The notes: generated by a model from the letters alone, not told the origin. A DNA stretch of 64,000 bases from Austropuccinia psidii (GCA_023105745.1 JALGQZ010000001.1:62580437-62644436), one strand, 5' to 3'; numbered from the stretch's first letter, positions 23,157-37,800 are shown. Numbers and translations: made by a program.

Positions 23157-24050
23157 GTACCCCTCTACCTGGAATGGTGAGCTCCTGAGCACCAAGATAA
23201 GGTAGAAGCCTGTTGAGGCTGTTGAGACGGATTGGACGTAAGGATTCCAGAGGTATTTGAGTCTTTTACAGAAACTTTTTGAGCTGATAAGAGTGTTGGC
23301 ATATGAATTGAGGTTGACTTGGTCTTCCCTTGACATTTGGTTTTGAAAATTTTACAGACATGATTTGGCGTAAAGATTTTGGCATTGAGAGTTATAAGAA
23401 AAGAAATTTAAGAAAATATAAAGAATAAGAAAGTAAAAGAAACAAATATAAAGAGAGGGAAAGAAAATAAAAAGAAAAAAGGAATTTTTAGGGGGAGCCC
23501 AATCTTCATCACGGATTTTGACAATTGATTTTGAAAGTGGCCAAGGACCTGGCAAACAGAATTTGATGCCAGGTGCTCACACAGTGGACAAAGTTATGTT
23601 TTGAAAGATTGTAGACCACTCAGGGAAGTGCACACCAGGAGAGGAACTTACTTTTGGTAGTTACCACTCCCGCCAGTTCCATAAAAAAGGAAAATTTTGA
23701 TAAATGAATGTGTTGAAAGGATAATAACTTGGGAAGGAAAATAAGAAAGGAATGGTCCATTTTCCCCAAGTGGAAATGGCCATAAATTGGAATTGATGTT
23801 GAAAGCCAGGCCAGAAGATCTGTGTCCAAAATGCAAAGTGCTCACAGAGTGGCCAAGGTGATGCTTACAACAGAAAAGAGTAGAATACCCCTAAAGGTGC
23901 ATACCAGGAGTGGGACTTGCTTTTGGTAATTCCTCTCCCCACCAAGCACCATAAAAGATCAAGATTTTGAAGAATTGGGTCCTGGCGTGTCAGCATACAA
24001 AGGATGGAAATATTTGACAACATCAGGACAATTATTGAGGCTTTTGGCTG
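23157..24050 (-). other. D4 3' untranslated region
   Basis: Lies between the end of the Pol remnant and the 3' LTR. It holds the polypurine tract at 23157-23172. Two blocks of about 250 bp resemble each other around GTGCACACCAGGAGAGGAACTTACTTTTGG (23628) and GTGCATACCAGGAGTGGGACTTGCTTTTGG (23899). No gene was seen. Confidence 0.5.
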
Positions 24051-24051
24051 G

Positions 24052-27000
24052 TTACCAAGTGGATCTTTCTGGGTCTTGACTGAGACCTTTCCATTCCACC
24101 AGATACCATAATTTTCTTCTCTTGAGCTTTGAATCCAGTACTTGAGAGACTTCCCATTCCTCTTCTTCTTCAATGGTGATTGGAGGAGGAGGCTCTTGAT
24201 GCCGATTTGGGATTTTTGATGTCTTGACTGGCTCCAGAAGGAAAATATGGAAGACTGGGTGGATGTATTTCCATTGAGATGGATGCTTGAGGTGGTAAGC
24301 ATGAGTACTGACTTTCTTCAAGATTGGAAAAGGACCCAACCATCTTTCAGACAGGTTTCTGGTTGGTCTGGTTGATTTGTTGTTCTTGAAGGAAAGTCAT
24401 ACCATGTCACCAGGATTGTAAACAGGTGGACTTGCTCTGCTTTCATCTGCATACCTCTTAAACCAGTTTATGGCAACTTCAAGTTCTCTCTTGACACCTT
24501 GCTGTACTGATTGGAATTTTGTTGATAACTTTCCAGCAGGAGTTTCTTGAGTGATGTGAACTGAGTCAAATTGTGGATCTCTTCCATAAAAAGTGAAAAA
24601 CGGGGATTGCTTGGTTGCAGAGTGATCAGAATTATTGTAGGCAAACTCATCCAGAGGGAGCCAGGTGTTCCAATCATCTTGATGATAACTGACATACACC
24701 CAAAGATACTGTTCTAGTATCTGATTTACCCTCTCTGTCTGTCCATCAGTTTCTGGATGGTACGCAGTTGACAAATCTCGTGAAATATTGAGCTGCTGAC
24801 AAAGATTGGTCCAAACGGAAGAAACAAAAAGGGAACCTCTATTACTGAGAATGCTTGAAGGAAGGCTATGCTTTGAAAAGATATTCTTGTTGAATAAATG
24901 GGCCAAATCTAGTGAAGTAATTGAAGACATTGTTGGAATAAAAACCGCCATTTTTGAGAATCTGTCCACTATGACAAGGATTGACTCAAATGAATTGGAC
25001 AGTGGCAGTTGAGTGATGAAGTCCATTGAAAGACAAATCCAAGGACCATTTGGAATTGGAAGAGTTTTGAGGAGTCCAAACTTCTTATGATGGATACTCT
25101 TGTTTCTTGAACACTGTTGACAGGATGAGACATAATCCTTGATGAATTGAGTCATGCTAGACCAGTGGAAATCCCGCTTGACAAGTTTGAGAGTCTTCTC
25201 TTGGCCAGGGTGTCCAGCTAGAGGAGAATCATGACGCTTTTGAAGAATGCTGAGTTGAATTGTGGGGTCATTTGGGACCACCACCCAATCTTTGAAGAGA
25301 AGAAGTTGGGAAGAGGAATCAAGAGAATAATCCTGAATGGATTTACCTTTGACCAATTCTTCAAGGATACTTCTGTACTGAGAATCTTGCCATAATTTCT
25401 TCCAAATTGAGTCAATCAAATTTGAAAAAGATTCCACCTTGACTGCAAAATACCTTGAGGGTTGAACTTCATCTTGCTTAATGAGTTGTAGAAAATTCAT
25501 TGGATTCTTGCTGATGAAATCCTCCCCCCTCTCCGGATAGAAATCATCCCAACGTGATAAGGCATCCAAAAGAGTAGCTAGGCCACCAGGGCGGTAAGTG
25601 ATTGAGAAATGGAAGTCAGAAAGGAATTCAGCCCAGCAGGCTTGACGGCAAGTGGGTACTTTGGAGGACATGAAGTAGTGAAGGGAAGAGTGATCGGTGA
25701 GGACTTCAAAAGGGGAAGAAAGAGACAGGAGAAAAGCCCTCCAGCGCTTGAGAGCCCAGACTATGCCAAGGAGTTTCTTGTCATGAATCTCATAGTTGAG
25801 CTCTGCTGGGATAAGCTTGCGGCTGTTGAATGCAATGGGATGTTTTCCTGAGTCAGAGACCTGACTCAGTACAGCACCCAAAGAATAATCAGATGTATTG
25901 GTCTCTACAATGGTGGGTAGAGAAGGTTTGGAGAAGTGGTGAAAGCCTCTTTGAGTTGGTGAAACTTACTAAGAGCTTCCTCATTGAGGGGGAAACAGGA
26001 ATCTTTCTTGAGGAAACTGGTGAGTGAACTGATCTTCTTTGAATAATTCTTGATGAAACGGTGGTAGAAATTGGCAAAGCCAAGGAAGGATTGAAGAGCT
26101 TTGAGGTTTCTTGGAGGCAGCCAATTGAGAATCTGCTGGATCTTTGCTTGGTCCATCTTGAGGCCTTCAGAAGAAACAACATAACCAAGATACTCTACAC
26201 TAGAAACGTGAAATAGGCACTTTGAAGCCTTAGAAAAAAGGTTATTGGCTCTGAGTCTGGAAAGAAATGTGGACAAATGAGTGACATGTTCTTCCGCAGA
26301 TTTGGAAAAGACCATGATGTAATCCAAATAAACCACAACATAAACATAAAACAGATCTTGAAAGATATCATTTACAAGACTCTGAAAAGAGGCAGGAGCA
26401 TTGGTGAGCCCAAATGGCATAACCACGTATTCAAAGCTGCCATATTTAGTTCTGAAGCATGTCAAATGTTCATCACCCTCCTTGATTCTGAGAAGTTTAT
26501 ATGCACCACGCAAATCAATCTTGGAGAAGATAGAAGAACCATTGAAAACATTGAGAAGCTGATTCATAGGAGGAACAGGATACTTGTTCTTCCTAGTAAC
26601 AGCATTGAGTTTGTGGTAGTCAACACACAAACAGAGGCCACCATCTTTCTTTTTGACAAAGAGGACAGGTGCTTCTGTTGAAGAGGAGCTTGGTCGGATG
26701 AAACCTTTCTCTACATTCTCTGAAATGTAGGCCCTGAGTGTATCTGACTCTTGTTTGGATAAAGAGTAGATCACCCCAACTGGAGGTAGAGACCCCTCCA
26801 GCTCAATATGATGATCACAGGCATGGTGAGGAGGAAGTTTTTCTGCTTTCACCTTGGAGAATACATCCAAGTATTGGTGATAGACAGAAGGAACAACCTT
26901 CATCACGGTTTCTACTTTTTCTGGCTCTTCCTCTTCATCCCACAACTCCTCCAGGGAGTCATGATAAGATGAAGGAGGAAGGTCCATATTCCCAAAAAAG

Positions 27001-28976
27001 AGATGAAGTGAATATACAGAATTATCTTCTCCAACATCTTGAATCTCTTTGAAGACTTCATCTCCAGATAATGGTAATGACTGAGGGGAATTTATGGAAG
27101 GAATATGGACAGAAGATGGAAATGATGGTGTTCTAGAATCACCAACCAGAGCTGCACATGATTTGGCAGAAGAAGAGTCATTACGGAAAGAATTAGAAGG
27201 ATCACAATAGTCCTTATGATCAGAATTAAAGGTGATAAGCCCTTGCCTCCAATCAATAGAAGGATTAAAGTGATTTAGAAAGTCAAAGCCCAATATGAGG
27301 TCCTCTCCCTTGCGAGTATCAATGACTAAAAAGTCACATTCAAAGCTTGGGAAGGAAGGGAGCTCAACCATATATTTAGTATGGTGGGTCACAAATAAGG
27401 AAGGGGACTCAGAGGAGTCCAAGATCATAAGAGGAATCTTCTCTGGAAGCTCTGACATAGTCAATGAGTACTTGTGAACAAACTGCTTTGCAATGAATGA
27501 GTGTGTAGCACCAGAATCAATGAGAATACTGTAAAAAACATCAGAAAAGGAAGAAAAAACAAAACATTTAAGCGAATTTTTGACACCAGTATTCAGAATG
27601 CACAATTGTGCTCTGGAAGAAAAACTGTGAAGACCATTGAACACAAAATGGCCTGCACTCAGGCTTTTCCCTGGTTGGGTAAGCTTGTTTTGAGGCCTTT
27701 TGATACAGGACTCAAGACTATGCTTCCCACCACAATAGGTACAAAGACCCTCTTTGATTCTTCTTTCTTTTTCAGAGTTCATGAGATTGAAGTCCTTATT
27801 CAACAAAGAACAATGGGGCTTGTCCCTCTTCTGAAAATTCTCCTTCTTCTTATGACTTGAACTTGAAGAATCTTGTGGATGAGAAGTACTTGATCTTGGG
27901 GCTTCAGTTTTCTTCTCTTGATAGTGATTCTTCTCCTTTTGCCTTTCATGGTACCTGGTATCAAGTTCCAGGGTAATGTCCATTAAGTCTTGAAGAGAAT
28001 CAATTCTTGAAGGATGGGAGGCCAATTGATCCAATATCCTGGATTCCAATCCCTTCCTGAAATGATGAATGAGAACCCTTTCACCCCAATCTCCAATTCT
28101 TGAAACCAAACTCCTGAAATTGGCTATTTATAGTGAAACATGGCCACCTTCCTTCATTCTTAGTCAATCCAATTCTGCTTCAGCTTTTCTGACTTCATTC
28201 GGGTCACAAAATAGAAGGAAGAGTTGAGATTCAAATAAAGGCCAAGAATTGAGAAGATAATTGGAGTCCTGATTGGTGAGATTGGAAAGATAAGGCTCAA
28301 TCCATTTTGCAGCCCTGCAAATGAGAAATGAAGTGGCATAAAGGACCTTCTTTCTGTCTTGAGAGAATTTTGCTGGATCATTATGAAAAATTAATTGGCA
28401 TGACTGAAGGAAGCTTCTGACTTTGAAGGGCTGAGTCCCATCAAAGCATTCTGGTGCCTTCATAGATGGAGTCTTGAAGGTGGGTGGTCTTGATGATCGA
28501 GAAGAAGAAGCTGTTTGAAGATTGGCCATAATTTGAGTCATCTGCTGCATAATGACCAATAAAGATGGTTCAGATTGATGAGAGACAGGCTGATCAGACT
28601 GGGATAGAGTTGGTCCTCCAGTACTTTGGGATGCCCTCACAGGAGCAGGAACACCTTCAATACCATCAGACTTTTCCTCTTCCACAGAATTCTCCTCCTC
28701 ATCATCATCATCTTCACCTTGAACCATGAGACTGGTTGTTGAAGATCCTGGAAAGACGCCAACCACTCCTGACAATGAAATTGATCTTCTTGGCCCTCTT
28801 CCTTCCTTCCTGGATGGTGCTGCTCCTTCCATGTGGGGTCCTCTATCCAATTGGGCCCTCAGTTGAGGAACTGCTGGGGTGCCATCAAGAGGAACTCTTG
28901 GAGTTGGAGTAAGAGCAGCTTGAGCTCTGGCCTGAGATCTGGTTTGTCTTGCAGGAGGTGAATGTTTGACAGGAAT
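24052..28976 (-). pseudogene. D4 Gag-Pol polyprotein, broken
   Basis: Minus-strand order: Gag (28976-27600) with a capsid-like region (FKTPSMKAPECFDG, about 28460), a zinc knuckle (CTYCGGKHSLESC, about 27730), protease (LIDSGATHSFIA, about 27500), reverse transcriptase (about 26800-26150), RNase H (about 25880-25600), integrase (HH-CC then MDFITQLP, SNRGS, YHPETDGQTERVNQ) and a chromodomain (WEVSQVLD..KLWYLVEWKG, about 24150-24060). Lesions: the likely start ATG is ATT at 28976-28974, in-frame stops at about 28164 and 28125, the catalytic box reads YLDY instead of YLDD, a frameshift near 25900, and a TGA replacing Trp at about 24398. The frame around each lesion still matches the family, so decay is moderate. 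Confidence 0.88.
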
Positions 28977-29711
28977 GATTTCGGGAATAAAAAATTAAAA
29001 TAAATGAACAAAAATCAAGATTTTCTTGAAGTATGGAATCAACAATCAAATCTTGAGGAAATCAATGAATCAATTAAAATCTTCAGGTACATCAATCAAC
29101 CAAAATCAAATTAGTCTTGATGTCAAAATCAATATCAATGAAAATCTTGAAGTTAATAAAATCAATCAATCAAAATCAAATAAGAATCAAATCTTGCAGA
29201 GAAAATCAATCAGTCAAATGAACTCTTGAGTCAAAATCAATTTATGTCAATTCGTGATGTGAAATTCCGCAAAATCAATGAAAATATTTGGGTCAGTCAA
29301 TTTTCTTGAAGTCAATGTCAATTATATCAAATCAGTCAATAAAATCAATTATAAAGTGAATTCTTCCTGAAAATCAAAATTCTTGAGGAATAAAATCAAA
29401 TTGAATCCTGATATGAAGAACATGTCTGAATAATCTGATGAGTAATTTGAAAATCCAAATGAAAGGATTCCTGAATTATGGATAAAATAAGATTGATGAT
29501 GATTGAAATTGAGATTGAAAAAGATAACAAAAATAAAATTGAGTCAGCTTTCAATTTTCAGAATGAAGAATGAATGAGAGAAAATTGAGAGGTGACAAAG
29601 AATCATAAAATTCATAAAACATTAAAGAGTCATAATTTCAATGAATGAATGAATGAAATTGTGAAGAATGAATGAATAGAATGAAAAGAAATTATGAGTT
29701 AATTAATATAA
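28977..29711 (-). other. D4 5' leader
   Basis: Purine-rich leader between the 5' LTR and Gag, dense in AATCAAT and TCAATGAAT repeats. No convincing reading frame. The sequence adjoining the LTR (minus strand TTATATTAATTAACTC) does not show a classical TGG primer-binding site. Confidence 0.5.
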
Positions 29712-31378
29712 TGTCACAGGGGCTCTTATGAAAGCAAGAGGGCCTGGCATTCAGGAATCAAGAACTCACTTGGAGGGCTCCAAAAGATAAGAATAATAAT
29801 AAAGATTGATTTCTTTAAAGAAGAAGAACGGAAAGACAAGTATTCCAAAAGATAAAGAAAAGATAGAAGCCAAAGGTCAAAGATAATAAAGAAGCTAAAG
29901 GCCAAGAAGTCAACCAAGTGAATCCTCAATTCACTTTTTCAACCTGCCAGAAAAGGAAATCAAATTACTAAAGGAGATGACCACCAATATCCACTGACAG
30001 GCGAGGAAGAAAAAGAGAAAGGGTTCTGAATGACTGACTTAAGATTATCAGGATTAACTTTAATAATGTAAAAGAAAATAAATATAATAATAAATCCAAT
30101 ATATTAATGAACTGGGGAAAAAGTTCCCAGGTGCTGAAAGGTGGCAAGTATATGTGAAAAAGTGAAAGACTAATCCTGGAAGGTGGATCACCCGCTGTAT
30201 TGTCTGAATTGTCCCAATACAGCTCTGGCCATCTGGAAATTGAACTTTGTGATTGAAGTCCCACAGTGGAAGATTGAATCAGCCCAATTGGGCCAAGGAC
30301 ATACAGGTTGATTGATTGATGCCTGTATGGACCAATTGAGTTGTCCAAGGAGTAATGAAACACTTGATGCCTTGAAAACTGATTGAAAGACTGTATAACC
30401 TGTGAGAATGCCCTTGGAAATATCCTGAATGGAATTTCCAACCCAACTCCTGCAGGGCCAGTTGATTGGGATCCTTGAATGGTCTTCTGATTGCCGCCAT
30501 AGATTGCCAGACTGATGAGCTAAAGAATCCTCCTTTGAAATGGGCATTGGATTTTGGGACCTTGATGTGGAATTTTGGAATTTGGTCCTGAAAATGTCAC
30601 CATTGAATTGCTGAGCAAAAATGGTGCATAATGGTATATAATACCATATATGCAGCACTCCTGCAACCTTGAGTACGGGGTGCATGGAGGAATGGAAAGA
30701 ATTCCCCTTACGTTGAGGCGAGTGCTTGCTGAGCTGGTCTAGTGGCCTCTGGTGGTTGCCAGAGGCCATGGCTGGAAATATGGTCCATAGTGGTCCATGT
30801 CCAAAATTGGGTCCTACGGGTTCTATGGCCATTTTTGGTATCCAAGGAATTGTTGGCCAAAATTGGCTCAGGTGGGCCCAATTGTGGTTTGGGACCCACC
30901 TGGCCTTGGGGGCTAGATGATTGCCTTCTTTGGCCCCCTTTGGCCTCATTGGATTAGGCAAAAAGGGGCCTAATTGGCCTACGGACCGTGGACCGTGAAT
31001 TATGGCCCACAGGCCATAGAAGCTGTAGGGGGGCCAAATGGCCCAAAACGGCTATTTAGGCTTAAACCCCACTAATGAAAGGGGGTGGCCTAAAGTCAAA
31101 GGTAATGGCTAGGGTGCCTGGAGGCCCCTAGAAGACAAAAGGACCCCCCACACCCAAAATCAAAGATAAAGGCCTGGGGTTGGTGATATGGAAATTGGCC
31201 AAGGAGGCCAATGATGGCAGGATATGGCCTGAGGCCAGAAATGGTCAAATGGCCATAGAGCACCAGAAGGGACCAATTGGCCATAAAAGATATAGTGTGG
31301 CAAATTGGCCCCAACTTGGTTCCAGGTTAGAATTGCCGCAACACCCATGGAGGAGGGTCAATCTTTGTGGTTGTGACA
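29712..31378 (-). repeat. D4 5' LTR (family D)
   Basis: A 1667-bp copy of 21504-23156 from TGTCACAGGGGCTC to GTTGTGACA. The minus strand gives the 5' LTR sense. It has the same GGCC-rich centre (30700-31330). Confidence 0.93.
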
Positions 31379-32120
31379 GTTACACCCATGACTGGGTTAC
31401 CCTTCTACCCAAAGTCCAACTGGCTTATACCACAAGTCAGCACTACCACAGGAAAAACACCTGCCCTGGTAGAAAAAGGGTGGAATCCCCTCTTGCCTGT
31501 GGATCACTTGAAGAAATGCCTTCCGACCATCCACCCCACAGCCAAATATTTCTATGAAATGTGGAAGAGAGCTTGTGACACAGCTGCCAAATGCATAGCT
31601 GAGGCCAAAAAAAAAGCAGAGGCGGGATAAATCACACATGGAGCCTGACTTTAAAGAAGGGGATCAGGTGTTAGTGTCTACACTTAACTTTAATAATCTC
31701 AAGGGACCCAAGAAGATGAGAGACTCAATTGTAGGGCCCTTCACTATCATTAAATTGATAGGGAAAAATGCAGTGGAAGTCAAACTTACAGAGAGGTTTT
31801 CCAGGAAACACCCAGTCTTTCCAGTGAGTTTAGTCAAGCCATACTCCCAGAAAGAGGAGGATAAATTCCCCTCCAGGAAGAAGAACCCCACACCACCAGA
31901 AATAGTGGAGGTGGAGGATTCCCCCAGACCAGTGAAGAAAAGTATCAAGGCCAGGAAGATCAGACTTAATGGTAAGGATCAAAGACAGTACTTACTCAGA
32001 TTGAAGAACCAGACAGCTGATAAGGACAAATGGTTGGAAGAAGATGCCATACCAGATGGGAAGCTTCATTTCAGGAGATTCAGAGCCTCTAGGAGTACTG
32101 AACAGTCTCACCAATGCTGA
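31379..32120 (+). pseudogene. C3 Pol fragment: integrase C-terminus and chromodomain
   Basis: Continues the C3 integrase after D4: THDWVTLLPKVQLAYTTSQ, a frameshift near 31445, LVEKGWNPLLPVDHLKK, a second break near 31628, then an open stretch 31638-32120 with FKEGDQVLVSTLNFNNLKGP (integrase GPY/F-like region) and a chromodomain-like end (KKSIKARKIRLNGKDQRQYLLRL...DKWLEEDAIPDG). The stop at 32118-32120 is the normal family end. Confidence 0.85.
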
Positions 32121-32141
32121 GCCTTTTTTAAAGGGATGGTA

Positions 32142-32905
32142 TGTCAGCCTGTGACTCAAAACCAGAGCACAAGCATGACAAGCAAATACCATAAATCAAT
32201 GGTATAGCCAAGATACCACCAAAACATGGAGCTGATCCAAATCAGATCAAAAGGTATCAAAGGAAAAATAAAACTACCTTGTTTCCAAATATCCAAGTCC
32301 CATCATCATAGGACAAAGAATAACAAAGTTATTCCTTCTCAAAGCTGTTGCTGAGCATAAACCTTAATTTTCACCTCTCATCTGAAGTACAGAGTAAGAG
32401 GCTTAACCCCATCAAATGGGTATTCAAAATGAATATTTCAGTCAAGGCTATACAATGGTACCAGCCAAACTGAGCTAGCACCAATATTACAGAAGTTATG
32501 GTCAAATTCAGGCCAAAGAAGGGTGAATAAAATATTTACCTCTCATCTAACTTCTACAGTTTTAGTGTGAGATACCTAAAGTGGAGTCTTTTTGGAAAGA
32601 TCACAATTGGGGCTATTTTATGATGTCATTCATTTCCCCATATCCCATCTAGAACAAAGGTTGTAAGGGAAAACAAGCCCAATACAGCTTTTTTCCTAAA
32701 ACACGCATATGTACAAATATCTTGTACATGGAATAACTTTGCTATATCTAATCATGACCATATCAAATGAGGTACCATTGTGTAGAAAACATACAGGGCT
32801 ACACACAGAACCATGTTTGAGGTTGATATCTCAAAAACTGACAAAGGCATGGCTGTTTTAAGGCCAAAATCCCACAGTTTGGACAATACAGCCTTACCAT
32901 GGGAT
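32142..32905 (+). repeat. C3 3' LTR, first part (family C)
   Basis: Starts TGTCAGCCTGTGACTC after the polypurine-like AAAGGGATGGTA. It is interrupted at 32905 by B6 and continues at 38145. Compare 50701-51635 and the solo copy 35104-36613. Confidence 0.88.
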
Positions 32906-34893
32906 TGTAAGGTTTTACTATGAAACAATAAGTAAAAATTATTAATATTTTACTTATTGTACCATGAATGTCCTTATATATAAAATAAATAAGATAAAAA
33001 ATAATTATAATAATAAAGAATTATTATAATTATGGCATAAAAATAATGATATTATTAAAAAAATATAATAATATAATTTATATTATAAAAAAATAATATA
33101 ATAAGCAAATATATCAATATAAGATAATTAATATATTTAAGAGCACTTTATTATTGTTACCACAAAATGATAAAGGCATGAAAGATTTTTTTTAGTAATA
33201 AAAAGATAATTAATAACAATAATATTACTAATATTTAAGCTATAAATCATTATAAATACTATTTATATTAATTAAAGAATTATTAAAGTAATAATAGGGA
33301 GAAAATTATTATGACAAGAGGAAATAACCTACTTTTAACACTTAATAAAACAATTTTGAATTATTTACGACAAAAAAATATAAATACAACTTATTTACAT
33401 TATATTTACAATACAAATGAAGAGAAATTACAATTTATCTTGATTTTACATGGATTTGAGGTTTTTGAGAGAAATTTAAACAAAACAGTCAAATAATTGA
33501 AGTAATCATGTCAAAAATTATGATTATAATAAAGTATGATCTTTTTTCTTTAATTAAATAAGAGTTTTATATTCAAAGAATAAAGAAATTACCTTTTTTG
33601 TTTTAATTATTTAGTGTTTCGTAAGCGTCTGAGGGGGAAATAGAGCAAAAGAGCTCTATTTATAGTAAATACCTCCTTTCTAGAGTCCAGAAGGCTTCTA
33701 GTAGACGTGTACCAATGCTTTCTACTAGAATTGATCAATATTTTGAGCCTTAGTGATGATTACATCATGAGCAAACCATCTTACCTCTGTATTACGCCAT
33801 TATTTAGAGTTATCACTGTAACTCTACGTTTGATGACATAATAAGCTTGGCAGAAGCCTAAACTTTGTGGATTTTATTATTTTTAATCATTTTATAATAT
33901 TATTCATCAGTTTTATCACTTATATGACTGTTAAGCTTAAAATAAGATTACAGTGAGTGATCATAAATGATCAAATTTAAGCTTAAGTTTTGATCATTAA
34001 TACCTTTTAAGTCATACACTCTGAAGCTATTCTTAGAGTGGATTCTGATAGCTTGGAATTTCATTACTATACTGCCAACAGTATTTAATTACATTACCAA
34101 AACTCTATTTTTAATGATTTTCCTTGTAACTCATCTTTTCTGTAGAAATTTAATATTTTAAACTTCAAACTATGATTTCAAGCAGTTATACCTTGAATAT
34201 TATAATAAAAATTACATGATTCTTCACGAATGAACTAGTAGAATCTTACTGTCTACTTGCTTTTAAGTTTGGACCACCTTTACATCAAAGTGGTCAACAG
34301 CTCTATTGATTTTATTCAATAATCCATTACAAGTTTTAACCTTGTTGATAACTTGTGAGATAAAGTTCATATCTGTATTCCTACAGTAATTACATGTTGA
34401 TTTTATTTTGGTTTATCTGTCTATCCTGTGTATTTCAATAGATATTAGCTAAATACCATGAATATATGTGTTGACCAAAAAAGTGCATATATTCAGCTTA
34501 ATTCTTTAAGTATTGACTTTAGAGATTAGCTTTATAGTTTTTTTATGTGTAGACGTTTATGGATAATATGATTGTACAACTTCATTCACATTTTGTTTCA
34601 TTGGTTTCTGATATAAATGAGGGTTTGTACCTTTTTTAAGATATTATTCCTTATACTTCAGTAATACTTGACTTTTCAGATATTCCATAAAAATGAAATA
34701 TGTGTATTTTACCATGAGAAATTTGATGGTGCAATTTATTTCACATTTTTACTCATTAGATTCTGAGTTAATTCAGATTTTTTACTTATTTATGGTATTT
34801 TACTAATTTTTGAGATAATTATCATAAGTATAATTATTACAGAAATTTTTCTGTGACCTTTTTTGATATGTGGTCATATCTCAAAGTCTCACA
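32906..34893 (-). repeat. B6 3' LTR (family B)
   Basis: A 1988-bp LTR, in plus-strand view TGTAAGG...AGTCTCACA. It matches B5 48051-49968 in reverse. It includes a TATAAATAG promoter motif on the minus strand near 33660 and a polypurine tract next to it (GGTGGTAGGGA, 34904-34894). Confidence 0.9.
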
Positions 34894-37800
34894 TTCCCTA
34901 CCACCAAAAAAGATTGTACCACAATCTGATATAGTTAATTATGGTATCATCCACTGTCCTACCTCTTCAATAGACTTTGTTAGTCTTGAAGCTCAATAAT
35001 GCTTGATTTTTCTATTCTTTAGGTTTTCCTTCATGTCTGCACCTTCTTAGTAGTTTATCAGCATTTGTTATATCCTTTTCAAGTAGCCATTCATCTTATC
35101 AAGTGTCAGGGTGAGTCTATATAGTAGCTATAAAATGTAGTTACAAGCTAGTATTATGACTGTGACATGTCAAAAAACAAATAAATTTAAATCTTCAGGT
35201 CCTACTGCTATGTGGTAACAGTGGTGATGAGTCTGTTGAGGACCTGGGTTGGAATACTCTGATATCTTTGACTGTAAAGAAGTACTACAATAATTATACT
35301 CTAATTATATCTTTAATGATAATTCTAAGGACACTACTGATTGATAATAGTTTTGTCACGTAGAAATAAGGATAATAAGATAAGATATCATGGGTTTTCA
35401 AGGAAAAACCCTTCTTTTTATACCTTTCAAGACTGTCAAGAGTTATTAACTCTTCACACGTCAGAGGAGTGAAAATTTTCACTCCAATGATCAATCTGTG
35501 GTTCTGGATCATCAATTCTGACGTCAATAGAGGCAGAATTGTGGTTTTGGAACCACAAATGATCATTCTGGATCACTACAGGGTGAAAATACCTTTCACC
35601 TGCCACTTCAGCACTTGGATGACGTTGTTCTAGTGTCTGTATGATCAGTAATGATGATTTTAGAGAGGTTATATCTTCCTAAGTATATTATTTTAAGTAT
35701 GAGAGCAATACTGGTTGATACAAGTTTGATACAGTCATGTATTTCTAGAAAAACCTTCCAGTCAAGATATCTCAGTCAGTTCTTAAGATATCAAGAAACC
35801 AAGAGCACAGAATTGAAGGACTTGATGAGCTCTTCAATTTGGTATGCTTCATGTTTACCCTTCTTCAAAATAGAAAAAGCTATAGGGGTTTTAAGTTTTT
35901 GGATGTATTTTTGTACATCAGTATGAGGCTTCAAAAACTTCCATACCAGATATCTTCTTCAATTTGGAAGATATCTGTATTCTCATGATACAGTCTTGAA
36001 GGGCTTGATTAGCTCTTCAGTTTGGTATATTACTCTGTACAGTTGTATGAGTGTATGCCAAAGATACAGATGTTTGTTTATATTGTTGTTTTTCAGAATA
36101 TCTATATTTTGGTTGTTAAACCTTTGAACCAAGATCCCTCAGTCAATTTAAGAGATACAGAGGTCTAAGGTGTCTCAAATTAAAGCTCTTGTTTGGATCT
36201 TTAATTTGGCTGTACCTTTGTACAGTTTTGTACAAGCCCTCTTTGACTTTCAGGGGGGTCTTGGTTTTTTAAAAATAAAGGTCATATGGTATCTCCAGTT
36301 GTGGTGGTGTTACAGCAACATGGATGATACCATTGTGTAGCTCTCTATGTGAGCTTTAAGAAAAATATCATTTTGGTATAGATTAACTTAAATATGCATA
36401 GGCTATATGAGAGGTGAAAATAAGGGTTTTGACTTGTTTATTTTCCTCTAGGTTTCCTTATTCTGTTTGTATAAGGTTGGTGTTTAATTTAAGAGGAGTT
36501 TTTTCCTCTTATTTATTACCTGTATTGACTATGTTTGTTCACTACTTGTCATACCATTATTTATGGTATGTTGGATGTCATGCTAGTGCTCTGTTTTGAG
36601 TCACAGGCTGACATCAAGTTAGATTTCTATACCTTACAAGGTATTCTCTCTCTTTTTTATCTCTTGTCCTTCTTTCTTCAAGGACTTTCACAATGTTATT
36701 TTCCTCTTATTCTTACAAAGGGGGTATTGCAAGTTGGGATTTCTTTCTTAGTGGAAATAATTCCTTGTCACTTGATCTGTAAGGTTTTATCAGACCTACA
36801 GGGAAAGTTGGGTGTTTATTCATTAGTTCACCTGTGAGCTCTAATTGCAAATAATTAGGTCCTTGTAGTGCTTTTCTAAGGAATGGTCCTGCAAAGGAAT
36901 CTTTCAATTTCTTTGGTCCTCTTATGTTATTGAAATTAAGAGTTGAAACTAGGACCAAGTGTCCTATTTTGAAGTCAGGTGGTTTATGACTTTAATTCCA
37001 CCTTTCTTTTGCATATTTGAAAGAATATTGCATACATCTGTTTGCATGGTGTATTGCTTTGTCAAGCATTATCTTAAAACTGCTTGCTGTTGGATGTATC
37101 TCCACTAATCTCTTTTTGAGAGTATCATAAGGAAGTCTTGGATTCCAACCTTTTTCTAGCATTGCTGGTGTTTTGCCAGTAGAAGAATGGATTGATTTTT
37201 TATATTCCAGTTCAAGAGCTGGTATTAATGTACACCATCATGGGTAAAACAATCAAAATCTTTAAATTTTAGTCCATAAGCACAGAATCTTCTGATCATT
37301 TCCTCCAAGGTTTGTATCATTCTTTCTGCTAAGCCATCAGTTTGAGGATGTTAAGGTGTTGAGAATGACAATTTTGTCCCAAACAAGCTATGGAGGTTTG
37401 TCCATAATGCTGAAGTGAAATTTGGGTCTCTGTCACTTATTATATTTTGAAATAAGCCTGTGTGGCTAATGACTTTATTCCATATCATTATGGCTGTGTC
37501 CATAGCTGTGTCATCTTTGTGACATGGTAGGAACATAGGGGCTTTCCTATACCTGTCTACTAACACTAGGCATGCATTATAACTTCTGTCTGCTCCTGGA
37601 GGTAGTTCTGTGACCCAATCCATATGAACTATTTCCCAAGGGGATTTTGGTTCTTGGATTTGGATCATCATTCCAAATTTCTTTCCTGTGGCTATGTTGG
37701 CTTTTTGACATCTTTCACAGATTTTGAAGTATTCTGCAACATCTTGCTTTGAATTTGTCCACCAAGAGCAGGTTTTCACCCTCTCTAGTGTTCTATCCTC

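Larger units (their letters stand above)
21504..31378 (-). mobile_element. Element D4, complete chromodomain Ty3/gypsy element nested in C3
   Basis: A 9875-bp element with LTRs of 1653 bp (21504-23156, the 3' LTR) and 1667 bp (29712-31378, the 5' LTR), coding on the minus strand. The LTR ends form an inverted repeat TGTCACA...TGTGACA. It is full length but defective: altered Gag start, two stops in Gag, a frameshift between reverse transcriptase and RNase H, an altered catalytic box, and a stop before the chromodomain. Confidence 0.93.

Noticed and set aside
26277..27860. Plus-strand frames opposite the D4 reverse transcriptase and protease
   Set aside because: They are antisense shadows of the Gag-Pol coding strand and contain no family motifs.
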